NCBI RefSeq assembly: GCF_020905345.1
Contig: NZ_JAJJMO010000001.1
Location: 3,782,001-3,846,000, forward strand
DNA from: Flavobacterium pisciphilum
Lineage (GTDB): Bacteria; Bacteroidota; Bacteroidia; Flavobacteriales; Flavobacteriaceae
Length of the DNA stretch: 64,000 nucleotides
Direction: 5' to 3'
Shown: positions 45,135 through 54,284 of the stretch, piece by piece
Numbering within the stretch: position 1 is the first letter of the stretch
Layout of the letters: every line of letters begins with the position of its first letter
Translations under genes and position numbers: made by a program
The notes under the pieces: model-generated
What the model was told of the DNA's origin: nothing
The model's input: the letters and a program-made list of their open reading frames with translations, nothing else
Database searches by the model: none

Positions 45135-45994
45135 CTTGTGATAATATCTAGATCTTTAAAAACAGATTTAGTGATATCTTTTCGGCAGTTCCCAAAATTA
45201 GGAGTATTGGATTTTCTGTCTTGTAAAAGGCGTGTTGCAAAAAAGTAAGTGCCTTTTTTATTTATAATGTAGCCAGTCCACCAGCCTGTATTAATATTGT
45301 TTTCTCTTGTCCAACCTGTTTTTGAGTGGATAGTGTATTCTTTGTTTTGTTCAGTTATCATTACCCTTTTTACTATCTCAATATTTCGTTTTGAAAAGGG
45401 TAATTTTTCTTCGTAAAGTTTTTTAAGGAATTTCACTTGATTGATTGGTGAAATCGCAAATGCACCAAAATTCCAAAAATCAGCATCTGTTTGGGAGAGG
45501 TTACCATTTCCGTAATTGCAAAGCGTTAAATACTTTTTGTAATTCTCCTTGCCAATTTTCTTTGCTAATTCTATAAATGCCCAGCCTGCTGATACTTCAA
45601 AGGCTTCTTTTACTGTTATATCGTGATAAATAGAGGGACGATAATCATATTTTAGAGTATCTGTAGTTCCAGGCCATTTTACAATGTCATTTTCACTAGA
45701 AATAGTGTTTGTTTCTAATGCAATAAGTAGATTGATGATTTTAAAAGTTGACGCGGGTAAGGTTTCTTTTTTTGTACCAATTGTATCCGATAAAATCCAT
45801 GTGTGGGAGTTGGTATCATAGATTGCAATTGAACCATCGACATTGCAGTTTTCAAAATATTTTTTAAAATCTTGACGCACCACAATTGTACCACCATTTT
45901 TTAAGAGTGAATTACTAGCAATTCTATTACTTGATGCACAAGAGAAAAAAAGCCCAATGCATATAAATCCGATAAATACATATTTCAATTTCAT
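45125..45994 (-). CDS. class D (OXA-type) beta-lactamase, lipoprotein
   Basis: A 289-residue serine beta-lactamase of class D. The motifs are complete: Ser82-Thr-Phe-Lys85 in PASTFKIINLL, Ser135 in EVSAGW (the SxV place, here SAG), YGN at 161-163, KTG at 225-227 and WWTG near 238. The signal peptide has a lipobox, FFSCA, at Cys19, so it should be anchored in the periplasm. A terminator between it and the acyltransferase gene upstream indicates its own promoter. Substrate range cannot be predicted. Confidence 0.88.
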   Translation of the reverse strand: MKLKYVFIGFICIGLFFSCASSNRIASNSLLKNGGTIVVRQDFKKYFENCNVDGSIAIYDTNSHTWILSDTIGTKKETLPASTFKIINLLIALETNTISSENDIVKWPGTTDTLKYDYRPSIYHDITVKEAFEVSAGWAFIELAKKIGKENYKKYLTLCNYGNGNLSQTDADFWNFGAFAISPINQVKFLKKLYEEKLPFSKRNIEIVKRVMITEQNKEYTIHSKTGWTRENNINTGWWTGYIINKKGTYFFATRLLQDRKSNTPNFGNCRKDITKSVFKDLDIITSKN

Positions 45995-46042
45995 TTGCTG
46001 CGGTTGAATATTGTTCGTACTTATTTATAAACTTAAAAAAGG

Positions 46043-46067
46043 AGAGACGATTATTAGTCGTCTCTTT
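46043..46067 (-). terminator. terminator of the amino-sugar recovery operon
   Basis: AGAGACGA and TCGTCTCT form an 8-bp stem with loop TTATTAG. On the minus strand it follows the acyltransferase gene and runs into T residues, separating that operon from the beta-lactamase gene. Confidence 0.8.
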
Positions 46068-46111
46068 TTCTTGAAATATTTTTTAACCTAAACGGATAAA
46101 AAGTAATGAGA

Positions 46112-47383
46112 TTATACTTTAAAAATAAGTTTCTTTTTATAGAAAACCCATAGAATAAGTGACCAAAATATGGCGTATGATATAGCGTATGCTAATGATG
46201 AATTCAGTGGATTTTCAAAACAAGGAGCAATACCAAATTTATAAATTAAAGTTTGTAGGTTGATTTCTTCTGTAGCTATTTCGGGATTCTGTACTTTAAT
46301 AGAGCTTAAAACTCTTGGTATGATACCTGAAAAGAAAAATACAATCATCGGGTTTACTCCCCAAATTAAAAAGAGTTTTGTCCATTTTTTATAGTTTGCT
46401 ACATCTATGATGTAATACAATATCGTTAAGCATACTGTTGCAATACCGGCTGTATACAAAACGTATGAGCTTGACCATAATGATTTGTTTATTGGGAATA
46501 TAATGTTCCAAAGTAAACCAGTAATCACTAGAACAATTCCAGCGATGGCTAATTTTTTTACAATTTCAATTTTAGGGATTTGTAAGTTTAGTATTTGTCC
46601 AATAAACATTCCTAAGATTCCTGTGCCTATAGCTGGTAAAGTGCTCAAAATCCCTTCAGGATCCCAAGTTTTAGAGTAGCTCCATAAATGTCCGTTTAAT
46701 AATAAATTGTCTAACCAAGCTGCTAGATTTGTTCCTTTTTCAAAATTGGGTGCGCCAAATCCTGGTACTGGAACAAAAGCCATTAGAGTCCAATACCCTA
46801 ATAAAATGGAAACAGCAATTAGAAGTTGTGTTCTTAGATTTGTTTTTAAATACAATAGGGATGCAAAGAAATATACAATTCCTATTCGTTGTAAAACACC
46901 TGGGATTCTTACATCTTGATATGCTTCTATTTGACTGTACGCTAAGAATAATAGTATAGCAAAGATTCCTAAAATGAGGTAGGTTTTTATCTTTAAAGTA
47001 AAATTTCCTAAAAGGGCATAAGCTACCCCAAAGGTTATTGCTAGTCTAAGTAGTAATAATGGGATTCCTTCTAAACCAAATAATTGGATTCTGCTGAAGT
47101 AAGCTAAAAACAATCCTAAACAGAAAATTCGCAAGGAGCGAACTAAGATTTTATTAAAAACACTAAAGTCTAAATGTTTTGTTGGCATCGCAAATGGGAT
47201 TGCTGTTCCCATTATAAAAACAAAAAAAGGAAAAACTAAATCGGTAGGAGTACAGCCATTCCATTCTGCATGTTCTAATGGTGGATATATGGAGGCCCAG
47301 CTTCCCGGGTTGTTGACTATTGTCATTAATAAAATAGTAAATCCTCTAAATACATCTAGCGATATTAAACGTTCTTTGGTCAT
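46112..47383 (-). CDS. NagX-like membrane acyltransferase (DUF5009 / HGSNAT family)
   Basis: A 423-residue protein with about 10-11 membrane helices. It opens with RLISLDVFRGFTILLMTIVN and has HAEWNGCTPTDLVFPFFVF, both signatures of the family that includes heparan-alpha-glucosaminide N-acetyltransferase and bacterial NagX. In bacteria these genes go with GlcNAc use, and their exact role (acetylation or transport across the membrane) is not settled. It is the last gene of the minus-strand recovery operon. Confidence 0.82.
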   Translation of the reverse strand: MTKERLISLDVFRGFTILLMTIVNNPGSWASIYPPLEHAEWNGCTPTDLVFPFFVFIMGTAIPFAMPTKHLDFSVFNKILVRSLRIFCLGLFLAYFSRIQLFGLEGIPLLLLRLAITFGVAYALLGNFTLKIKTYLILGIFAILLFLAYSQIEAYQDVRIPGVLQRIGIVYFFASLLYLKTNLRTQLLIAVSILLGYWTLMAFVPVPGFGAPNFEKGTNLAAWLDNLLLNGHLWSYSKTWDPEGILSTLPAIGTGILGMFIGQILNLQIPKIEIVKKLAIAGIVLVITGLLWNIIFPINKSLWSSSYVLYTAGIATVCLTILYYIIDVANYKKWTKLFLIWGVNPMIVFFFSGIIPRVLSSIKVQNPEIATEEINLQTLIYKFGIAPCFENPLNSSLAYAISYAIFWSLILWVFYKKKLIFKV

Positions 47384-47430
47384 TGGTTTGGTTTGTTTTT
47401 GGTTTCGTTATTTATTTAAATAAGGAATTT

Positions 47431-48639
47431 TTAGCTTGGAAAAGAGATTTTGCCCATTGCTACTGATGGAATGCCTTTGCGTGTTCCAAAATCTGAAGTT
47501 CCTCCTGAAACAGTTTCATTTGCCAAAACAGCAAATAATATGGCTTCTTTTGCATCTCCAGAAATACCTAACTCGGCAGTGTTTGAAAACTCACAAGGTA
47601 ATAGTTCTTTGAGCCAGCTTACTAATAAAGGATTGTGTGCACCTCCACCTGACATATAAATAGTGAAACTCTCAATAGAATAGGATGTGTTTTTTATAGT
47701 TGAATGTATGGCACTGGCAATAGTCTCGGCACTAAATCGTGTTAATGTTGCCAATAAATCTTCAATAGTACTATTCTCTGTGTTGCTTTGGATTTGCGCT
47801 TTTCTAACATATTCAATATTGAAAAGTTCTGGTCCAGTTGTTTTTGGAAATGGAGCATGAAAGAATTCATTTTCTTTTAAGGCTTTCAGAAGAGCAGGGT
47901 TTACGGTGCCTTTTTTTGCAATTTCAGCATCTTTATCGTAAGATTTCTCAGGAAACGAAAGTCTGGTAAAAGCATCGATTAAGGTATTTCCTGTTCCTGT
48001 ATCTGTAACAAAAACTTCTTCTGGATTACTACTTGATGGCAAGTAGGTGAAGTTTGCAATTCCGCCCATATTAAGCATAATACGATTGGCTCCTTTTTTT
48101 GTAAATAGAAAATAATCTCCATAAACAGCCAGTGGAGCACCCTCGCCACCTGCTGCAAGGTGTTTTTGTCTGAAGTCAGAAAGAGTGATGATTCCTGTTT
48201 TTACTGCAATATGATCTCCATCGCCAATTTGTAAAGTTGCATTTGGAAATTTTTCTTGTTGATGTAAAATCTTTGGGGCATGAAAAACGGTTTGTCCGTG
48301 TGAGGCAATTAAATCAACTTGGTCGGTTGGGATGCTCCAACGTTTCAAACAGTCCAAAATGATATTGGCATGAAGAACGCCAATCCACTCATTTAATAAT
48401 ACGAGTTTTTGAAAATCGATTGTTTGCTTAGCAAATACACTTCTAATTTCTGATTTTATTTCTTCTGAATAATCAACAGTATCAAATTGAGTTAATTGAA
48501 CAGTTGTATTTTCGCCTGAACCTGAAATCTCGCATAAAGCTACATCCAGACCATCCAAAGAAGTACCTGACATTAATCCGATAATATTTCGGGAAGGTTT
48601 TTGGGCAATTTTATACAGTAATTCCAGATTTGCGTTCAT
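47431..48639 (-). CDS. anmK: anhydro-N-acetylmuramic acid kinase AnmK
   Basis: AnmK opens and phosphorylates 1,6-anhydro-MurNAc to MurNAc-6-phosphate, the substrate of MurQ. The 402-residue ASKHA-fold kinase has IIGLMSGTSLDGLDVALC, DLIASHGQTVFHAP, LNMGGIANFTYLP, VTDTGTGNTLIDAF and YMSGGGAHNPLL. Length is slightly above E. coli AnmK. Its product feeds MurQ, encoded three genes upstream in the same operon. Confidence 0.93.
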   Translation of the reverse strand: MNANLELLYKIAQKPSRNIIGLMSGTSLDGLDVALCEISGSGENTTVQLTQFDTVDYSEEIKSEIRSVFAKQTIDFQKLVLLNEWIGVLHANIILDCLKRWSIPTDQVDLIASHGQTVFHAPKILHQQEKFPNATLQIGDGDHIAVKTGIITLSDFRQKHLAAGGEGAPLAVYGDYFLFTKKGANRIMLNMGGIANFTYLPSSSNPEEVFVTDTGTGNTLIDAFTRLSFPEKSYDKDAEIAKKGTVNPALLKALKENEFFHAPFPKTTGPELFNIEYVRKAQIQSNTENSTIEDLLATLTRFSAETIASAIHSTIKNTSYSIESFTIYMSGGGAHNPLLVSWLKELLPCEFSNTAELGISGDAKEAILFAVLANETVSGGTSDFGTRKGIPSVAMGKISFPS

Positions 48640-48691
48640 GATCTTTGTTGTTTAATAAATAGAACTATTCTTTAACTTGTTGGGTGTGTGT

Positions 48692-51688
48692 TTATTTTAT
48701 AATAGCGTCCTGAATTATTTGCTGGATATCTTCTCGGATTTTTCCTTTTGATAATTTATTCTCGTCATTAATAACACCCGGATAGGTTCTGTTGGATAAA
48801 AATACATAAACAATTTCTGTTTCTGGATCTACCCAAGCAATGTCTCCTGTAAATCCTGTATGTCCAAAACTAGATGGAGAAACACAAGCACAAGTAGGTC
48901 CGCCTTTTTCTATTCTTTTATCAAAACCTAAACCTCTCTGTACTCCTTTATCGGCATAATAACAAGTATTGAATGCATCAAATGTTTGCTCTGAGAAGTA
49001 TTGTTTATTGCCATAATTTCCTTTTTGTAAAAAGAGCTGCATCATTTTGGCAACATCCATGGCATTAGAAAATATTCCAGCATGACCAGCTACTCCGCCT
49101 TCCATTGCTGCTGCCATATCGTGAACATATCCTTGAATCACTTGATATCTGAAATAATTATCTATTTCGGTAGGGGCAATGTTATTTTTGTCGAATTTGT
49201 TTAATGGATTGTAAAGCGTGTTATTCATTCCGAGTGTGCTATAAAAATTTTGCTGGCTCAGATCTTCTAATTTTTTATGTGTTTTTCTTTCTAAGTATTC
49301 TTTCAGGATAATGAAAGTGAAATCACTATATCTGTATTCTTTTTTAGCCGATACTGGACTATCAGCAATAATCTTCATGATGGTGTCGTGATAGTCATTT
49401 CTAATAAAAAGACCATCTGCTACCTTTGTAGAAAATTCAGATTCGGCTACTCTACGATAATATTTAGCCGAAGGTTTGCCTTGACTGTCTAGTGTTGCTT
49501 TGTAAAACGGAATCCAAGCTTGTAGCCCTGCATAATGGGTTAGTAAATCCTTGAAAGTGATATTCTCTTTGTTTGTTTTTGCAAAAAGAGGTACCATATC
49601 TTTTAATTTGGTATCTAGATTTACTTTATCATTATCGTATAGTTGCATTACATTAGGTAGTGTCGAAATCATTTTTGAAAGCGAAGCGACATCATATAAA
49701 TCGGAATTGGTTACTTTTCTTGTATTATCATAGGTTTGATGACCATATGATTTTTGGAAAATAACATTTCCTTTTCGCGCTACAAGTACTTGCATACCGG
49801 GAGTCATTTTGCCATCAATTGCTTTTTGAGCAATAGCATCTATTTTAGATAAAATTTGTGGATTCATACCTACATTTTCGGGAGTTGTAAAACCCAAACG
49901 ATTTAATTTCTCCGTTGATAATCCATCATTTACATTAAAAGAGGTATTGATAGATACAGGTAATTTTCCTTTGGCTGGGATGGCTCCAAATAGTAATTCT
50001 GCCGAAACGATCTGGCTGATATCTGAGTTTTGATAAGAAACTACTAATCCTTCTATATCATCAAAATTAGTGATTGGTAATAATGAATATGGTTTTGTAA
50101 AAATATCTAGTATCACTTTGTTGTGCTTTGCAATTTCTTGCAGCCAAACCAATTCGGTTTCTGTAAAATTCTGCTTTTCCCAAGTTTTATTTACTTTATG
50201 GAAACCAATGATAACAACATCATATTTTCTTAACTCATCGTTTAGGCTGTCAATATTAGTGTTAGCAACTTCAGTAACGTCTGTGTATTTTTTTAATGTA
50301 GTTACAAAATCACTGTTGACATCTTCTCCTAGTTTTACATAAGCGATTTTCTGATCTAGATTTTTGATAGGAAGTATTTCCTTTTCATTTTTTAGAACCG
50401 TAATAGCATTTTCATATAATTTATAATGTAAAGCATCATTCTGCGATGGATTAAGATCGTTGTAAATGTTTGCCATATTTATTGGGTTGTATTTATTTAG
50501 CCCAGCTTTAAATTTATAATGCAAGATCTTTTTAACCGAATGCGCTAAACGTTCTTCGGTGATGATACCATCATTATAAGCTACTTCAAGTTTTTGAACT
50601 GCCACAGGTACATTTTCTGGGCAAAGTAAAATGTCATTTCCAGCAAGAAGTACAGCTATTTCCAAATCACCAGGACCTTTAAAATTACTTGCGCCTTTCA
50701 TTGCTAAACCATCTGTAAAAATTAAGCCTTCAAAACCTAATTCTTTTTGAAGCAGGTTGGTTACTACATTATAGGAAGCCGAAGAAGGAACATTTGGAGT
50801 AGGCTCTAAACTTGGAATATTAAGATGGGCAACCATAACTGATGCTAAGCCCTCATTGAAGATTCGTTTGTATGGATATAACTCAACTAATTCTAAGCGA
50901 TCTTTTGAGAAATTCACCAAAGGTAAAGCGTAGTGTGAGTCGGTTGACGTATCACCATGTCCCGGAAAATGTTTTCCAGTGCTAAAAACGCCTTGACTTT
51001 GTACCCCTTTCATTAAGGCAATGGCTTTATCGCTAACATTAACTTTGTCTTCACCAAAAGAGCGGTTCCCAATAATAGGGTTTTTAGGATTGGTATTGAT
51101 ATCAAGTACTGGAGCAAAATTAAAATGAACTCCGATTCGCTTGTTTTCATTGGCCATATTTCTTCCAACATTCTCAATTAAACTCAAATCTTTAATAGCT
51201 CCCAAAGTCATATTCCAAGGATAACGATAAGTAGAATCTAATCGCATACCTAATCCCCATTCGGCATCAATTCCTATGAATAAAGGAACTTTTGCTTTTG
51301 ATTGGTATTGGTTGGTTAATTTAGCTTGACGTACAGGACCACCTTGAAAAAAGATTACTCCGCCTACTTTATAGTCTTGAATTAATGTATTGACTTGATT
51401 TGTATGAATTGAATCTTTATTAGAATAAGCTGAAATCATAAACAACTGACCTACTTTTTCTCGAAGTGACATTTTGTTGTAAATGCTGTCAACCCAATTA
51501 GTTTCTTTATCTGAATCTTTAAAAAAAGTTTTTTTCTCCGATTTATTCGGAGCAATATAAACAACAGTATCTTTTGTAAGAGCGTCTTTATTTGAATCTA
51601 TAATTGTATTGTTTTTTCTGGTAGCACAATTGATAACCAAAAATAAAAATGTGGCGTATAGGCTAATTTTTATGAAGGAATTTTTCAT
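48692..51688 (-). CDS. NagZ-type beta-N-acetylglucosaminidase fused to a beta-lactamase-fold domain
   Basis: A 998-residue secreted protein. A lipoprotein-like signal (VINCA) precedes a GH3 domain (about 65-430) with the NagZ signature GKHFPGHGDTSTDSHYALP, where the His and Asp act as acid/base, then a GH3 C-terminal domain, and a serine-hydrolase domain (about 625-995) with SLSK, YSD and HTG as in class C beta-lactamase-like esterases. It should cut GlcNAc from muropeptides outside the cytoplasm; the second domain may be an esterase or peptidase. It lies between the symporter and anmK. Confidence 0.88.
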   Translation of the reverse strand: MKNSFIKISLYATFLFLVINCATRKNNTIIDSNKDALTKDTVVYIAPNKSEKKTFFKDSDKETNWVDSIYNKMSLREKVGQLFMISAYSNKDSIHTNQVNTLIQDYKVGGVIFFQGGPVRQAKLTNQYQSKAKVPLFIGIDAEWGLGMRLDSTYRYPWNMTLGAIKDLSLIENVGRNMANENKRIGVHFNFAPVLDINTNPKNPIIGNRSFGEDKVNVSDKAIALMKGVQSQGVFSTGKHFPGHGDTSTDSHYALPLVNFSKDRLELVELYPYKRIFNEGLASVMVAHLNIPSLEPTPNVPSSASYNVVTNLLQKELGFEGLIFTDGLAMKGASNFKGPGDLEIAVLLAGNDILLCPENVPVAVQKLEVAYNDGIITEERLAHSVKKILHYKFKAGLNKYNPINMANIYNDLNPSQNDALHYKLYENAITVLKNEKEILPIKNLDQKIAYVKLGEDVNSDFVTTLKKYTDVTEVANTNIDSLNDELRKYDVVIIGFHKVNKTWEKQNFTETELVWLQEIAKHNKVILDIFTKPYSLLPITNFDDIEGLVVSYQNSDISQIVSAELLFGAIPAKGKLPVSINTSFNVNDGLSTEKLNRLGFTTPENVGMNPQILSKIDAIAQKAIDGKMTPGMQVLVARKGNVIFQKSYGHQTYDNTRKVTNSDLYDVASLSKMISTLPNVMQLYDNDKVNLDTKLKDMVPLFAKTNKENITFKDLLTHYAGLQAWIPFYKATLDSQGKPSAKYYRRVAESEFSTKVADGLFIRNDYHDTIMKIIADSPVSAKKEYRYSDFTFIILKEYLERKTHKKLEDLSQQNFYSTLGMNNTLYNPLNKFDKNNIAPTEIDNYFRYQVIQGYVHDMAAAMEGGVAGHAGIFSNAMDVAKMMQLFLQKGNYGNKQYFSEQTFDAFNTCYYADKGVQRGLGFDKRIEKGGPTCACVSPSSFGHTGFTGDIAWVDPETEIVYVFLSNRTYPGVINDENKLSKGKIREDIQQIIQDAIIK

Positions 51689-51771
51689 ATAATTATTTTT
51701 TGAATCAATTAAAAACTACTTGCTCGTAGTTTCTAATTGATTTGTCGATTAGTTATGTTTTTAACGTGGTT

Positions 51772-53280
51772 TTAAAAACTTATTTTTTCACTGCTGCGAG
51801 AGCTAGTCAGATATAATCCTAGATAAGTTATTAATCCATTTAATACTATTAATTCATTATCAAATACGTATCCTGCAAATAATACTTTTGAGTTTTCATT
51901 TATCAGATAAGTGAAGAAAGGGGATAATAGGCAGATGAGTGGAACCAGTTTATCATTTACATTTCTTGTTTTTTGAAACAGTCCAAAAGCATATAATCCT
52001 AGTAATGGGCCATAGGTATATGAGGCAACTTTAAATATCATTCCAACAACAGAACTGTCATTGATAGAATTAAAGATGAGTATTACAAAGAAGATTAATG
52101 CTGAGAAACTGATATGTACCAAATGCCTTATGCGTACAGTATTTTTCTTTTTACTATTTTCGGCTTTATCCATACCTAAGAAATCAACGCAAAATGAAGT
52201 TGTTAAGGCTGTTAATGCTGAATCGGTAGTAGCAAAAGTTGCAGCAATGATTCCAAGTAAAAATACAATTGCAGGAACTATAGCCAAATGGTTCAAAGCT
52301 ATTTCAGGAAAAAGTAAATCGGTTCTTGGTTTGCCTGTAACTAAGTCAGTAGGAATTGCGATTCCGTTTTTGTTAGCATAAATGTATAGTAAAGCGCCAA
52401 CACTCAAAAAGAAGATGTTAATAACAACAAAGATTCCTGTAAAGGTGAACATGTTTTTTTGTGCTTCGCCAATGTTTTTACAGCTCAGATTTTTTTGCAT
52501 TAAATCTTGATCTAGCCCTGTCATTGCTATCGTTACAAACATTCCTCCTAATATCTGCTTTATAAAATGGAATTTGCTTCCTAGGAAATCATCAAAGAAA
52601 AATATTTTTGAATAGTTACTATTTTTCACTTCTTCAAAAGCACCGATTGCACTTAAATCCATGCGGTCACAAATAAAATAAATAGTAAGAAATACTGAAG
52701 TAACTAAGAAAAAAGTCTGTAAAGTATCAGTTATAATAATTGTTTTTAGTCCACCTCTATAGGTATAAGAAAAGATAAGAAGCAGGGAAATTAATACGGT
52801 GAATGCAAAAGGAATATTATAATAATCAAATACAAAGCGCTGCAATACGATTACAACTAAATAGAGTCTAAATGCCGAACTTACGGTTCTACTGATTAAG
52901 AATATTGAGGCTGCTGTTTTATAGCTGTAAAAGCCCATTCTTTGTTCAATATATCCGTAAATAGAAGTTAAGTTCATTCGGTAATACAGGGGCAATAATA
53001 ATTTTGTAATTATTATAAATCCTATAGCATTACCTAGTACAAATTGAAAATATTTGAATTGTTCACCACTCGCAGCTCCTACTTCTCCCGGAACCGATAT
53101 AAAAGTTACTCCAGAAAGAGCAGTTCCTATCATTCCAAAGGCAACTAAATACCATTTTGAGTTTTTATTAGCTGTAAAAAAGGCTTCGTTTCCATCATCT
53201 TTTCTGCTGACTCTGTGCGAGATATAGAATAATGTTCCGAAGTAAATGATGATTAGGATTAGGATCGTGCTTGGTGTCAT
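51772..53280 (-). CDS. sodium:solute symporter (SSS family)
   Basis: A 502-residue protein with about 13 membrane helices and SSS-family features, including GTALSGVTFISVPGEVG in the region of helices 2-3 and the central AATFATTDSALTALTTSF segment. Its place between murQ and nagZ suggests it imports MurNAc, GlcNAc or anhydro-sugars, as a member of the same family does in B. subtilis-type mur operons. Substrate is inferred from context. Confidence 0.85.
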   Translation of the reverse strand: MTPSTILILIIIYFGTLFYISHRVSRKDDGNEAFFTANKNSKWYLVAFGMIGTALSGVTFISVPGEVGAASGEQFKYFQFVLGNAIGFIIITKLLLPLYYRMNLTSIYGYIEQRMGFYSYKTAASIFLISRTVSSAFRLYLVVIVLQRFVFDYYNIPFAFTVLISLLLIFSYTYRGGLKTIIITDTLQTFFLVTSVFLTIYFICDRMDLSAIGAFEEVKNSNYSKIFFFDDFLGSKFHFIKQILGGMFVTIAMTGLDQDLMQKNLSCKNIGEAQKNMFTFTGIFVVINIFFLSVGALLYIYANKNGIAIPTDLVTGKPRTDLLFPEIALNHLAIVPAIVFLLGIIAATFATTDSALTALTTSFCVDFLGMDKAENSKKKNTVRIRHLVHISFSALIFFVILIFNSINDSSVVGMIFKVASYTYGPLLGLYAFGLFQKTRNVNDKLVPLICLLSPFFTYLINENSKVLFAGYVFDNELIVLNGLITYLGLYLTSSRSSEKISF

Positions 53281-53341
53281 TTTATATCTTTAAAGGTTTA
53301 TTCTTTTATAAAACTATAAAAGATTTTGAATAGTTTGCTTG

Positions 53342-54169
53342 TTAAACTTCTAGATTTTTATTTTCTGCTAGTAAAACCGCTCTAACGCTTTTATGTTTTT
53401 TTAGTAATTCAGAGGCTAGTTTTTCATCAATCTTAAGCTCTTCTACAATCATTTCGACCCCTCTTTGTACCAGTTTTTTGTTAGACAATTGCATGTCTAT
53501 CATTTTGTTACCGTAAATTCTACCTAGCTTAATCATAACTGATGTTGAAATCATGTTTAGGACTAATTTTTGAGATGTTCCAGCTTTCATTCTTGTACTT
53601 CCGGTAAGGAATTCTGGGCCTACAATTAGCTCAATAGGATGATCTGCCTGCTTTGATATTAAACTAGCACTGTTGCATGAAATACTACCTGTAACGATAT
53701 TATTTTCTCTAGCTTTTTTTAGTCCGCCAATAACATAAGGCGTATTTCCTGAAGCTGCAATTCCTAGGACTACATCTAAACTCGAAATGTCATAAGCAGA
53801 TAAATCTCTCCACGCTTGATCAATATCGTCTTCGGCATTTTCTACTGCTTTTCTGATAGCTGAGTCACCACCTGCTATGATACCAATAATCCAATTGTCA
53901 GGAACTCCAAAGGTAGGAGGACATTCAGAAGCATCAAGAATACCAATTCTTCCAGATGTACCTGCTCCGATATAAAATAGTCTTCCGCCAAGTTTCATTT
54001 TAGAAACAATAATATCTACTAATTTTTCAATATTAGGAATTTGTTTTTCAATTATATCGGCTACTTTTTTGTCTTCATTATTTATATTTGAGAGTAATTC
54101 ATTAGTACTCATTTTATCTAAATTCGAATAAAGAGATTCTCTTTCTGTATCAGGATTTATTTTTGCCAT
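53342..54169 (-). CDS. murQ: N-acetylmuramic acid 6-phosphate etherase MurQ
   Basis: MurQ removes D-lactate from MurNAc-6-phosphate to give GlcNAc-6-phosphate. The 275-residue SIS-domain protein has FYIGAGTSGRIGILDASECP, the catalytic Glu in VENAEDDID, AASGNTPYVIGGL, and the family's TGSTRMKAGTSQKLVLNM. Slightly shorter than E. coli MurQ but complete in motifs. Confidence 0.95.
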   Translation of the reverse strand: MAKINPDTERESLYSNLDKMSTNELLSNINNEDKKVADIIEKQIPNIEKLVDIIVSKMKLGGRLFYIGAGTSGRIGILDASECPPTFGVPDNWIIGIIAGGDSAIRKAVENAEDDIDQAWRDLSAYDISSLDVVLGIAASGNTPYVIGGLKKARENNIVTGSISCNSASLISKQADHPIELIVGPEFLTGSTRMKAGTSQKLVLNMISTSVMIKLGRIYGNKMIDMQLSNKKLVQRGVEMIVEELKIDEKLASELLKKHKSVRAVLLAENKNLEV

Positions 54170-54284
54170 TTTTTATTTTTTTTACTGATTTCTTTACTGT
54201 TTAATTTCTTTTTTGATGGGTTCAATGGTACTATTTCATTGAGTTTTAGTCTGATTTTATTCTATAATAAATAAGGGCATTGCT

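Noticed and set aside
46112..47383. Reading the membrane protein as a dedicated sugar transporter.
   Set aside because: Its start and HAEWNGCTPTDLVFPF segment match the DUF5009/HGSNAT acyltransferase family, and the symporter at 51772 is the better transporter candidate.
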